From an uncultured Eubacteriaceae bacterium (GTDB lineage: Bacteria; Bacillota; Clostridia; Lachnospirales; CAG-274): a stretch of DNA of 64,000 bases. The translations under genes and the position numbers were made by a program. The DNA is taken from NCBI GenBank assembly GCA_947167715.1, contig CAMVJD010000002.1, forward strand, positions 55,910-119,909. The letters are read 5' to 3'. Under the pieces are notes generated by a model. It was not told the origin of the DNA, searched no databases, and saw only the letters and a list, made by a program, of their open reading frames with translations. This document shows positions 53,840-61,906 of the stretch, one piece after another. Numbering within the stretch: position 1 is the stretch's first letter; each line of letters starts with the position of its first letter.

Positions 53840-54439
53840 TTATATGCCCCTTCTGCGGAGCACAAACACCACCTTTCCCTCAACATCGGAAAGGCTGACC
53901 GCGCCAAAAGAGCGGCTGTCGGTCAAATCGTTTCTGAAATCATTCAGAACAAAAACACAATTGTCCGGGACGGTATAAGGATACTCTATCAAAGAGCCCT
54001 CCCCGGTAGTCTCATACACGACATCCTCCAGTACGCCGTAGCCGTCTACGCTGACATAGCCGTTTTTTATATCCACGCTGTCGCCCGACTGCGCAACTAT
54101 GCGCCCAAAGCATACCTTGCCGTCATGCAGATAAGACACCTCTTCGCCGTCCTTTAACTCACCCAAGCGGTATGTGATACACAGGTCACCGTCCTTTATC
54201 ATAGGGTAGGCCGCATTGCTGTGATTTACATGTATCGCTATCACAAAGGTACAGAGTACCCAAACCGCCGCCGCAGTCAAAACTAACTTGACAAGCAGTT
54301 CTATGGCATATGACGCCGCAGAGCGTTTTTTTCGCTTTGGCTTTACGCTTTTATCCTCCGGCGCAGCCGCCGTATTTTCGGATAAATTTTGCGTATTTGG
54401 TGCCTCTGCATCTTTTTGTTTTGTTTCAGGCCTGCCCAC
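53840..54439 (-). CDS. Signal-peptidase-I homologue lacking catalytic residues (SipA-like)
   Basis: The 199-residue protein has a membrane helix at about 50-70 and an S26 fold after it. The active serine motif, normally SMxP, reads NAAYPMIKDGD: Ala replaces Ser. The lysine motif, normally KR(V/I), reads FGRIVAQSGD: Gly replaces Lys. The rest of the fold (VDIKNGYVSVDG, VFVLNDFRNDLTDSRSFG) is kept. In streptococcal FctA pili, SipA is a similar inactive homologue needed for polymerisation. This one therefore probably acts as an assembly factor. GTG start with GAGGTG upstream. It heads the pilin operon. Confidence 0.87.
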   Translation of the reverse strand: MGRPETKQKDAEAPNTQNLSENTAAAPEDKSVKPKRKKRSAASYAIELLVKLVLTAAAVWVLCTFVIAIHVNHSNAAYPMIKDGDLCITYRLGELKDGEEVSYLHDGKVCFGRIVAQSGDSVDIKNGYVSVDGYGVLEDVVYETTGEGSLIEYPYTVPDNCVFVLNDFRNDLTDSRSFGAVSLSDVEGKVVFVLRRRGI

Positions 54440-54822
54440 CTGTGTTCATCACCTCGCTGTACTGTAGTTTAAACCTATAGCAACGTAATAATAAAATTTC
54501 GTTTACTATATATATGTCCGACACGTTTGTTACTTTTTTAACACAGCCCGTGTCATATATATAGGCCACAATGCCCCGTTTAAACGCCATACACGGTAGT
54601 ATATGACATAAAAAGGGTACAAAATGCCCTAATTATTCAATTAGATTGTACCATAGTCAAACCGTAAAAACAAGTTATAAACAAAAAAAGCCTTAATTTC
54701 ATTACATTTATGTAATAGTTTTACAATTGAACAATGCTGTTTTGTTTACTTCTTACAATTATCTGTGCTGTATTTAAGATTTTTTGTTTAATTTTCGGCT
54801 TTTACATATTATCCTTTATATC
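54440..54822. other. Non-coding region with promoter of the pilin operon
   Basis: This is 383 bases of A/T-rich sequence between the signal-peptidase-like gene and the second sortase gene. On the minus strand TTGACT (54660-54655), a 17-base spacer and AATAAT (54637-54632) form a plausible promoter. Inverted segments (atatatat stretches and ggtac/gtacc) are present. I see no gene. Confidence 0.55.
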
Positions 54823-55587
54823 CTATCGTCTTATTCCCGTTACCACTATCCTTTTTTCATCATTTCTGACATCACAGGTGACCAGGGAAACGAATTTGTC
54901 CTGCGTTGTCGGTTCCTCCCCGACGGTATAAAGCGACTTTTCCTTTAGCTGCGAAATAAATTGTGCTTTTTGCTCCTCATCGGGCACGCCTATTGCAGTA
55001 ACAAGCTCCCGTGCATCAATATCGCAAACGGAATATATTTCATAGCGCTGTCTTTCGGAGCCGCTGTAAATATAAAAATATGGATATTTCCGAACCATAT
55101 CACGGTTGGTATAATCCGCTATAAGACGAAACATCGTGCGGTCTTTCATGCTGTGGCCGTAAATAATTGTAAAAAAGTCCTCCACATAGCATCTGTGATC
55201 TATAAAAATACTGCCCACAAAGCTGTTGTCGCCAAAAAATGTACGGTGAAGATATTCATTGTTATCCCTGCCCCTTACGACCGGATAGCTTATATTATTG
55301 CCGCAGGCAGACAGCCAGCAAATATAATCGTGGTTTACATCCAGCAGCTGCTCTCTGTCTATATCCAGCATGGGATCGTCGGGTACAGCCTGCACGGCCT
55401 CGCCGTTTTCCGCGGTCTCGGGCTCGGGCTGCTGCTGTGAAACGGTCACAGCCTTTTTTGCAAGGTCCTTATACGTCACATCCGCATCAAGATATAACAG
55501 CTTGGTATATCCCCAGCAGCAAAACGATATTGCAAAAACCACACCCGCAATAATGCGTATTATTTTGTATTTATTTATCTTTTTCAT
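54823..55587 (-). CDS. Class B-type sortase 2
   Basis: The 254-residue protein has a membrane helix at 8-30 and a Glu/Pro linker. The sortase domain has DYICWLSACGNNISYPVVRG, the catalytic His in IIYGHSMKDRTMF, Cys in VSLVTCDVRNDEKR and Arg in KRIVVTG. It differs clearly from sortase 1. A 383-base gap with a promoter separates it from the pilin genes. One of the two enzymes may polymerise pilins and the other anchor them; which is which cannot be told. Confidence 0.9.
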   Translation of the reverse strand: MKKINKYKIIRIIAGVVFAISFCCWGYTKLLYLDADVTYKDLAKKAVTVSQQQPEPETAENGEAVQAVPDDPMLDIDREQLLDVNHDYICWLSACGNNISYPVVRGRDNNEYLHRTFFGDNSFVGSIFIDHRCYVEDFFTIIYGHSMKDRTMFRLIADYTNRDMVRKYPYFYIYSGSERQRYEIYSVCDIDARELVTAIGVPDEEQKAQFISQLKEKSLYTVGEEPTTQDKFVSLVTCDVRNDEKRIVVTGIRR

Positions 55588-55726
55588 ATTTTTGTCTTCT
55601 CCGGGATGCTTATTTTTAGTTATATGTTACCACACAGGCGCTGCCTCGTCAACCCAAAAAAACGCAATAAACATATGCCGCGGCTTTATGTAATATACTT
55701 ATAAAAAACATTTTTTTGGAGGAAAT

Positions 55727-55944
55727 ATGTTTAAAAAAATTTTAAAGCGAAAATATTTAATTCTTACCGCACTCGGTATTGCCGCAGCATTTTCATTTGC
55801 CTGCAAAACGCTGCGGCCGGCGCTTATATCGCAGTTTTATCCCGATGCATCGGCTGCGGCGGCAAAAAAAATGCTTCCTATATACTGCGTTGATACCCGC
55901 GGCGAGAAAAAGGTCGCAGTAAGCTTTGATGCCGCCTGGGGCGC
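55727..55944 (+). pseudogene. Polysaccharide deacetylase, 5' fragment
   Basis: TTTGGAGGAAAT precedes ATG. The frame has a signal anchor (YLILTALGIAAAFSFA), then LPIYCVDTRGEKKVAVSFDAAWGA, the start of a PdaB-like deacetylase with the first catalytic Asp motif. Homology stops exactly at the 10-bp core of the recombinase element. The open frame continues about 19 codons into foreign sequence to 56002. The rest of the gene is at 61907. Confidence 0.88.
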
Positions 55945-55960
55945 GGGCATATCGGGAAGC
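55935..55960 (+). other. attL core and arm of the integrative element
   Basis: The core cctggggcgc (55935-55944) is followed by the inner arm gggcatatcgggaagc. It is the left junction with the deacetylase gene. Confidence 0.78.
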
Positions 55961-55998
55961 AAAAAGGAGCTTTCCGTATCAGGAAAAGCCCCTGTTGT

Positions 55999-57708
55999 TT
56001 AAGTATCGACCTCGCTGTAGTATTTTTCAAGCTTTGGCCTTGCCGCTACATAGTACGGCTTCAGCTTTGCATCAAAATGCTTGCCCATACCGTCCATAAT
56101 AATTTTATTTGCCTCCTCAAAGGACATTTTTTCTTTATACACGCGCTTGCTGACAAGGGCATCGTAAACATCGGCAACAGCCATTATTCTTGCCTCAAGC
56201 GGTATTTTACCGCCCTTTAGCCCCTCGGGATAGCCCGAGCCGTCCCAGCGCTCGTGGTGATAATGGGCAACATTTTCGGCTATAATGCGAAATTCCTCGT
56301 CATCCGTATTTTTAAGTATCTCGTGTACTATCCTTGCGCCCTCTGCGGCGTGAGTTTTCATTATTTCAAACTCCTCGTCGGTAAAACGTCCCGGCTTTCT
56401 TAAAATCCTGTCGTCTACGGCAATTTTGCCCAGATCGTGCATGGGCGCGGCCTTTATGATATTGCGGCAAAAGCCTTCGTCCAGCTTAAACTCCGTACCG
56501 CGTTTTATTTCCTCCACCAATATTCTTACGCCGTCGCTTGTTCTTCTGATATGGCCGCCCGTTGAATTGTCGCGGCTTTCTACCATGGTCGCCATACCCA
56601 GCAAAAGATTGTCGTGCATTTCCACTATATGCGCGGTCTTTTGTGCAACCTCTTCCTTAAGTTCGGTATTAAAGCGGTCAAGCAGGGCTATATACTGCTG
56701 ATTTTTGGTATCATCGGTTATAAACATCTGGTAGCCGCGGTTATGCGCCCCGTCCGACAGATAGCCCACGCTGACAAGATATACCCTGTCATCCTTTTTA
56801 TAATAAGCCTTGTCGCAGGTATTGTCCCTTGCAAAATCCTTAAGCCATTTTAAAATACTGCCGCTCAGGCTCTTTATCAAAATAGGCTTGTCAACAGTCA
56901 GCTTGTTAAGCTCGGGAAAAATGACCTTTGCGTTTTCGCTGCTTCCAAGGTATCTGAACTTAAAATCAAAGGATATAAAGCCCGTGTCCTCTCTTTGAGC
57001 CACCGAATTGATAACGGTATCGGGGATATTGTAAAGCACCAGATTTTCCATTATTATAAGGTAGACCATCAGCGCCATATCGTATACCAACGGCAATATC
57101 TCCACATTCGGGAAAAAGCTGAATGTTCTTGCAAGCCCCTTGCCGGCAAAAAAACCGATAAACGCCAGTATTTCGGGCAAAGCCAGCAAAAACACAAAAT
57201 GCCTTGACACCTGATTTTTCTTTAAATAGCTGTAGGCAATAGCACCCATACCCATTAAAAAGAACACGACCGCCATTATATAATAAAATGTATGCAGTAT
57301 ACCGTATTCCTTAACTATTGTACACACACCGTTGACATTTGAAAACGAAACGCTTTTGTAGTAAAGCTTGTTTTTGCCTATTTGCTGACTAAACGCAAAG
57401 GCCGCGGTGGTTATAATATACAGTAACAGCCTTGTATACCTGTTTAAATTAATATCACAAAGACTGAACACCGCAAGCGTTGTCATAAGTATAAGATAGG
57501 TACTGCCCAGATATGTGATTTTCTGTGCCAGAAGTGCCTCTCCAAGGCCTTGGGAGGTATACATATAATACTGTGCAAGATTGCTTATTGGCACAAGCAC
57601 AAACATAAGCGATATATGTACATCATAATGCCTGTGATACGCAAAAACATATACAAGCATCAGCACAACAGACAAAATAAATAATAGAACGTAATATATT
57701 TCAGCCAC
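55999..57708 (-). CDS. 7TM sensor HD-GYP c-di-GMP phosphodiesterase
   Basis: About 569 residues. The first 230 form seven membrane helices like histidine-kinase 7TM sensor regions. A PAS-like middle (about 245-375) is followed by a complete HD-GYP domain: ESRDNSTGGHIRRT, PMHDLGKIAVDD, KTHAAEGARI, YHHERWDGSGYPEGLKG, EARIMAVADVYDAL. It should hydrolyse c-di-GMP. GTG 57708 is preferred because AGGGGG lies 5 bases upstream; ATG 57723 has no site. It is cargo of the recombinase element, 233 bases downstream of the fluoride riboswitch aptamer. Confidence 0.9.
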   Translation of the reverse strand: MAEIYYVLLFILSVVLMLVYVFAYHRHYDVHISLMFVLVPISNLAQYYMYTSQGLGEALLAQKITYLGSTYLILMTTLAVFSLCDINLNRYTRLLLYIITTAAFAFSQQIGKNKLYYKSVSFSNVNGVCTIVKEYGILHTFYYIMAVVFFLMGMGAIAYSYLKKNQVSRHFVFLLALPEILAFIGFFAGKGLARTFSFFPNVEILPLVYDMALMVYLIIMENLVLYNIPDTVINSVAQREDTGFISFDFKFRYLGSSENAKVIFPELNKLTVDKPILIKSLSGSILKWLKDFARDNTCDKAYYKKDDRVYLVSVGYLSDGAHNRGYQMFITDDTKNQQYIALLDRFNTELKEEVAQKTAHIVEMHDNLLLGMATMVESRDNSTGGHIRRTSDGVRILVEEIKRGTEFKLDEGFCRNIIKAAPMHDLGKIAVDDRILRKPGRFTDEEFEIMKTHAAEGARIVHEILKNTDDEEFRIIAENVAHYHHERWDGSGYPEGLKGGKIPLEARIMAVADVYDALVSKRVYKEKMSFEEANKIIMDGMGKHFDAKLKPYYVAARPKLEKYYSEVDT

Positions 57709-57820
57709 ACTATCCCCCTGCATTCAAAAAATAGTCATTACATACAGTATATACTCTTTGGCGTATTTTTACAATAGTTATTTCGTTTGAATCGCTTCAT
57801 TTTTTAGGTTGCTTTATTTC

Positions 57821-57870
57821 CGAAAGCCTTATCGGAATTTCGGCGGCAGAGGTTGAACCTGTACGCACTA
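57821..57870 (+). repeat. Interspersed repeat family B, copy 3
   Basis: It holds atcggaatttcggcggcaga and ggttgaacctgtacgca blocks, diverged from copies at 12484-12540 and 17247-17305. It sits within the element, just where a fluoride-exporter gene would be expected after the riboswitch. The surrounding gap 57709-58097 has no gene. Confidence 0.7.
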
Positions 57871-57904
57871 AAGCAGAATTAATAAAATACGCCTCCTTTC
57901 AAAA

Positions 57905-57940
57905 ATAAAAAAGCCGACAATTTTTGCACAAAAATAAGGC
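57905..57940 (-). terminator. Expression-platform terminator of the fluoride riboswitch
   Basis: On the minus strand GCC and GGC close a hairpin whose core is ATTTTTG/CAAAAAT, followed by TTTTTTTATTTTT. It directly follows the aptamer, as in terminator-type fluoride switches. A GAAAGGAGG ribosome-binding site comes right after it. Confidence 0.75.
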
Positions 57941-58003
57941 GTGCAGAAGTCATCAGCTTAAAAAGCGGTTCAGGCATATGCCTCGGGAGAACATCATTCC
58001 CGT
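57941..58003 (-). ncRNA. Fluoride riboswitch (crcB motif)
   Basis: On the minus strand the RNA reads ACGGGAAUGAUGUUCUCCCG, a variable AGGCAUAUGCCU hairpin, then GAACCGC, a short loop, and GCUGAUGACUUCUGC. The GGxxAUGxxxUUCxCC stem and the AACCGC...GCUGAUGACU half match the crcB/fluoride aptamer. A consensus promoter lies upstream and an intrinsic terminator downstream. No fluC/crcB gene follows; the next gene is the HD-GYP protein. Confidence 0.85.
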
Positions 58004-58024
58004 TTTCTTATTATCTTATTTTGG

Positions 58025-58053
58025 ATTATAGCATAAAAATAAGCCTGTGTAAA
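58025..58053 (-). promoter_or_regulatory. Sigma-A promoter of the fluoride riboswitch
   Basis: On the minus strand TTTACA (58053-58048), a 17-base spacer and TATAAT (58030-58025). Transcription would start about 15 bases before the aptamer. Confidence 0.83.
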
Positions 58054-58097
58054 GATATTTTTTTAGCCTTTGGCATAGTATAAAAGGGGGTGAAGCT

Positions 58098-58214
58098 ATG
58101 CAAAAAAAATTTAAGGTAAAAACAGTTTACGGCGAAAAAGCCTTTGCCGACTGTCTTTTAAATGCCGCAGGCACAGGCATTCGTCGTTTGGAGGATAAAA
58201 ATGGAAAGACTTAA
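58098..58214 (+). CDS. Small ORF overlapping the recombinase start
   Basis: AAAGGGGGTG precedes ATG. The 38-residue product begins MQKKFKVKTVYGEKAFADCL and ends GIRRLEDKNGKT. It overlaps the first 14 bases of the recombinase gene, so translation is coupled. Short leader genes are common before large serine recombinases in Clostridial elements; their function is not known. Confidence 0.7.
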   Translation: MQKKFKVKTVYGEKAFADCLLNAAGTGIRRLEDKNGKT

Positions 58215-59784
58215 AACAGCGGCTTACTGCCGTTTATCGCGCGACGATGAGCAGTCCGAAAGCATTGCAAACCAGCGTTTGTTAATAGAAAGCTACATAA
58301 ACTCACACAGCGAATTTGAGCTTACGGATGTATACGAGGACGACGGAGTAACGGGTATGACCTACGACCGCGCGGCTTTTCTGCGTATGATGCGGGATAT
58401 TGATGCGGGCAGGATAAATGCGATAATCGTCAAGGATCTTTCAAGAATAGGCCGTGAACAGATAGAAACGCTTAATCTTATCAAGCGCGAATTTATTTTA
58501 AAAAATATACGTTTTATCGCCATTACGGACGATTACGACAGCTTTGACCGCGCAAGCGACTCTCTTTCCACATCGGTAAAACTGCTTTTAAACGACTACT
58601 ACTGCGCAGATATCTCAAAAAAAGTCAGAAGTGCACAAAAGGCAAAACGCGAACGCGGAGATTTTATCGGCTCTCACGCGCCCTACGGCTATATAAAGGA
58701 CCCCGAAAACAAAAACCGCCTTATAATAGACAAGACGGCGGCAAGGGTCGTAAAAAAAATTTTCTCGCTGTATATCTCGGGGTACGGCAAGCAGGCTATT
58801 GCCCGTATTTTAAACGCCGAGGGCATCCCAAACCCCACCGTTTACAAGCAAAACATTCTGGGGCAGAATTACAAAAACTCAAACCGCCTTTTCAAAACAA
58901 GCGGCTGGACCTATACAACAATACATAAAATGCTGCAAAGCCGTGTATATATCGGCGATACGGTTCAGCACCGCAGCGAGATAAAGGCCTACAACATACA
59001 TAAAAAAACAGCTTTGCCGCAAGCAAAGTGGTGCATTGTCGAAAACACCCACAAACCCATAATAGACAAAGCGGATTTTGAAAATGTGCAAAGGCTGCTT
59101 AAAACAAAGGCCTCGACACCCGATATGACCCGAAATATATCCAAATATACGGGGCTTTTTTTCTGCAAAGACTGCGGCAGGGCTATGAATAAATATTTAA
59201 GCCGCAAAAAAAAGGACGGCACAAGATATATCGCCTTTAAATGTGCGACCTATTCTCATTACGGCAAAAGCGCCTGCACTATCCACTCGATAAGGGAGGA
59301 CGAGCTGGATAGCATAATACTTGATAGGATAAATAAAATTTTAAAAGACGCAATTGACAAAAACATCAGCGAATATATAAGAAAAAACACAAAAAACAAT
59401 ATAGCGACCGATAACCGTGAGGATATCCGTCGCCTTAAATCAAGCCTTGAAGCCTGCGAGACCCGCCGAAAGACTATGCTTGCCTATCTTTCCGAGGGAA
59501 TAATAACCGCAGAGGATTTTGCCTTTTTTGACAGCGAGAACAAAAGCCGTGCCGATATTATCAAGCAAAGCATAATATCCGCGGAAAACCCGCTTTTAAG
59601 CAAACAAAGCCGTACATCGGAACACACGGCTGAAATAGAAGATATACTTGTAAACAAAAGTATACAGACAGTCACAAGAGAGCTTCTTGTGGGGCTTGTG
59701 GATAAAATTTGCATATCCGAAAACGAAAACCTTAAGGAAATAGAAATATTTTTTAAATTTAAGGCAGCCCCGTTTTTTACTTAA
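58201..59784 (+). CDS. Large serine recombinase (TnpX-like)
   Basis: The 527-residue protein has an N-terminal resolvase domain, AAYCRLSRDDEQSESIANQ with the catalytic Ser in YCRLSRDD, then IIVKDLSRIGREQ. It has a recombinase domain (HAPYGYIKDPENKNRLIID, IARILNAEGIPNP) and a zinc ribbon (GLFFCKDCGRAMNKYL with later CATYSHYGKSACTIH). A coiled-coil follows (RRLKSSLEACETRRKTML). ATG 58201 has TTGGAGGA upstream. It should cut and join DNA at the cctggggcgc core. It lies within the element and is full length. Confidence 0.93.
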   Translation: MERLKTAAYCRLSRDDEQSESIANQRLLIESYINSHSEFELTDVYEDDGVTGMTYDRAAFLRMMRDIDAGRINAIIVKDLSRIGREQIETLNLIKREFILKNIRFIAITDDYDSFDRASDSLSTSVKLLLNDYYCADISKKVRSAQKAKRERGDFIGSHAPYGYIKDPENKNRLIIDKTAARVVKKIFSLYISGYGKQAIARILNAEGIPNPTVYKQNILGQNYKNSNRLFKTSGWTYTTIHKMLQSRVYIGDTVQHRSEIKAYNIHKKTALPQAKWCIVENTHKPIIDKADFENVQRLLKTKASTPDMTRNISKYTGLFFCKDCGRAMNKYLSRKKKDGTRYIAFKCATYSHYGKSACTIHSIREDELDSIILDRINKILKDAIDKNISEYIRKNTKNNIATDNREDIRRLKSSLEACETRRKTMLAYLSEGIITAEDFAFFDSENKSRADIIKQSIISAENPLLSKQSRTSEHTAEIEDILVNKSIQTVTRELLVGLVDKICISENENLKEIEIFFKFKAAPFFT

Positions 59785-60619
59785 CGTAATTTGTATACCA
59801 CGCAATATTCCCTCGTTCATCATAATAATTAAAGTCGCAGAGATAATATTCTTTGCCGTCCGAGGCCTTGAAATAATAAAAAGTCACAGGAGAGCTTGCA
59901 TCCGTGGGAATGTCCGAGCCAAGCGCATTTATCACCCCATCAAGGCTTGCACCCGTATCGGCAAAGATACCTTTTTCGCTGCGGACAAATACCGCATTGG
60001 GGTCGGTCTGCATATGCGCCATTTTGGTGTAATATTCCACCTTCTCGTCTTCCTTTGTTCTCCATATGATATTTGGAAGCTTTACGCTGCCGAACACGTC
60101 GCGGTCCGACTTATATGCGCATATTTCAAGGCCATCAAGGCGTTGAGCTGCATTTTCGCTTTGTATGACCTTTGCACACTCAACAGCGGCTTTTTGCGCA
60201 GTTTCCTCATTACTTGGATATATAGACAAAAATAAAGAAATACTTTCGTGCTTGCAAAATTCGTAGGTGATGCCGTAGCTTTCGCAAATTTCCTTTATGC
60301 TCTTCTCCGTATCGGAAATCACCTTTTCGCGCAGCCTTGACCCGAAATGATCGGTCGTTCCCGGCAGACTGCCAAAGCTTGAGCCGTCAATGTTGATATC
60401 ATTCATCGAGCTTACTACCTCATAATTGAAATCTTGCAGGGTATCGTGCAGCACGACCTCCGACCTGTCCGAGGTCTTTGACTTTGATACCACCGTGCAG
60501 TCCCCGTGCACCTTTTTTGCCTGCGCATACATAGAATTGGGGCTTTTTACCCAGCCGCACCCCGTAAGCGCCGCAATACCCAAGACTGCCACAATAAGAC
60601 TTAATTTTTTATAAAACAC
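59777..60619 (-). CDS. Lipoprotein of unknown function
   Basis: The 280-residue product has a lipoprotein signal (SLIVAVLGIAALTGCGWV). The mature part is mixed alpha/beta, with VISDTEKSIKEICESYGITYEF, a basic-acid pattern, and a C-terminal YYLCDFNYYDERGNIAWYTNYV. Its end overlaps the recombinase end by 8 bases, tail to tail. The start is GTG with GGAAGG close by. It is 12 bases after the LtrA-like gene and probably co-transcribed with it. I do not recognise a family. Confidence 0.75.
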   Translation of the reverse strand: MFYKKLSLIVAVLGIAALTGCGWVKSPNSMYAQAKKVHGDCTVVSKSKTSDRSEVVLHDTLQDFNYEVVSSMNDINIDGSSFGSLPGTTDHFGSRLREKVISDTEKSIKEICESYGITYEFCKHESISLFLSIYPSNEETAQKAAVECAKVIQSENAAQRLDGLEICAYKSDRDVFGSVKLPNIIWRTKEDEKVEYYTKMAHMQTDPNAVFVRSEKGIFADTGASLDGVINALGSDIPTDASSPVTFYYFKASDGKEYYLCDFNYYDERGNIAWYTNYVK

Positions 60620-60631
60620 CGTCCTTCCCCC

Positions 60632-61750
60632 TTATATATCTGTAGAGATCTTCCCTATCCTGTGCAGTACAAGGTACACACCAAAAACATATATCACCGT
60701 CACGGCGATATTAAGCTGCATATAGTCCTTTAAAACAAGCATTACCGCGGCAAAGCTTACCGCCGCCAATATCAGCTTTATGCAAAAGCCGACCGTAGGC
60801 CTGCATTTAAGCTTTGCATATCTTTCCGTCAAAAACAGGAAAAGATAATATATCAAAAACGACACGATAAGAAAAACTATTTTAGGCACAAGCTCAATTT
60901 CCTCGCTGTGCATAAATTCAAGCGCCGCGGTTATATTATTAAGCGCAAAAATAAGAAAAACGTGTATCAGCATATAGCCAAGGCCGCTTGTTTTCATTTC
61001 GCGGTCAATAATTTTGTCATAAAGCGTACCGTAGCTTAAAAACAGCCCCACTACTATCAAAAACGCCATAAGCGAAAAATATATCGTACCGAAATTTATA
61101 TCGCCCTTAAAATATGACGATATCGCAATTATCATTTCTCCGAAGGTAAATACCACATACAGCATGGCCCTTTCGGAAAGGTGGGCAAAATCAATGCTTT
61201 CAGACCTTTTCCCCCGTCCCATAAGCATAGTTGTTATTATGCCAAAGGCTATGGCCACAGGCGAAAGCATCGCCCCCGTCAGCTTATAAACGGGTATAGA
61301 GATAAGCACTATCGCCGCCTCACCAAGCAGCACCGCCGACATACGTTTTATTATAGCCCTGTTGTACGGACTTTGCCCGTGATTTCTTAATTCTATAAGA
61401 TACTGTGCACCGATATTTATAAGTATCGCCGCCCATGCGGTATGATACACGGTAAAATACGCCTGCCAATGTTCCCTTGTACCCTCGGCCACAAAATAAA
61501 GCATATACATATTAAAAAACATAAATATATGGTCTCTGGCGCCGTTCCTGCCATACATATTTATATAAAAGGCAGTAAAATTCCATATCTGTATTGCCGC
61601 AAGCGTGCATAAAACATACACCAAAAACTGGCCTGCGCTTACAAAGCCGCCCTCTGCCGTATGCAAAAGGGAATTGTTTCTGCCTATAATATAAACAAAA
61701 ATAAGGTCATATATCAGCTCGGAATATTCTACCTTTCGTTCTTTTTCCAT
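60632..61750 (-). CDS. LtrA-like (low temperature requirement) membrane protein
   Basis: The 372-residue polytopic protein has about ten to eleven membrane helices. VEYSELIYDLIFVYIIGRNNSLLH at the start, QIWNFTAFYINMYGRNGARDHIFMF and the later FGEMIIAISSYFKGD are typical of the LtrA family. Its role is not defined; it was first named from a cold-sensitive Listeria mutant. ATG 61750 with GAAGTGAG is chosen; the frame is open 69 bases further. It is cargo of the recombinase element, near its right end. Confidence 0.85.
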   Translation of the reverse strand: MEKERKVEYSELIYDLIFVYIIGRNNSLLHTAEGGFVSAGQFLVYVLCTLAAIQIWNFTAFYINMYGRNGARDHIFMFFNMYMLYFVAEGTREHWQAYFTVYHTAWAAILINIGAQYLIELRNHGQSPYNRAIIKRMSAVLLGEAAIVLISIPVYKLTGAMLSPVAIAFGIITTMLMGRGKRSESIDFAHLSERAMLYVVFTFGEMIIAISSYFKGDINFGTIYFSLMAFLIVVGLFLSYGTLYDKIIDREMKTSGLGYMLIHVFLIFALNNITAALEFMHSEEIELVPKIVFLIVSFLIYYLFLFLTERYAKLKCRPTVGFCIKLILAAVSFAAVMLVLKDYMQLNIAVTVIYVFGVYLVLHRIGKISTDI

Positions 61751-61876
61751 AATGCTCACTTCCCAAAGGTATTTTATCTGTATTTCTATTTTATCAGCAA
61801 TCCTTTGATATTTCCACACATATTAATAAAAAATATATACTTTTTTAAAACAGGCCTTATATTTCCGCCGAGATCT

Positions 61877-61906
61877 GCTTCTCTTTCTGCCCGCCCCCTG
61901 GGGCGC
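61877..61906 (+). other. attR arm and core of the integrative element
   Basis: The inner arm gcttctctttctgccc (61877-61892), four bases, then the core cctggggcgc (61897-61906) form the right junction. The deacetylase frame resumes at 61907. Confidence 0.78.

Larger units (their letters stand above)
55935..61906. mobile_element. Serine-recombinase integrative element, about 5.96 kb
   Basis: The two halves of a deacetylase gene flank this segment and share cctggggcgc at 55935-55944 and 61897-61906. Removing one copy and all between restores the reading frame as SFDAAWGADDTDTLLDIL, the normal family sequence. The joined inner ends form a candidate attP: gcttctctttctgccc (61877-61892) and gggcatatcgggaagc (55945-55960) are imperfect inverted repeats, 12 of 16 matching, around the core. 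Contents: HD-GYP protein, fluoride riboswitch, small ORF, large serine recombinase, lipoprotein, LtrA-like protein. No conjugation or capsid genes are present. Confidence 0.85.

Noticed and set aside
57870..57900. ATT-initiated ORF after the fluoride riboswitch
   Set aside because: The 27-codon frame is repeat sequence, has no ATG/GTG/TTG at the right spacing, and shows no fluoride-channel features.
57941..57960. CTGATGA core suggesting a hammerhead ribozyme
   Set aside because: No GAAA partner or cleavage-site helix is present. The same bases are the conserved GCTGATGACT part of the fluoride aptamer.
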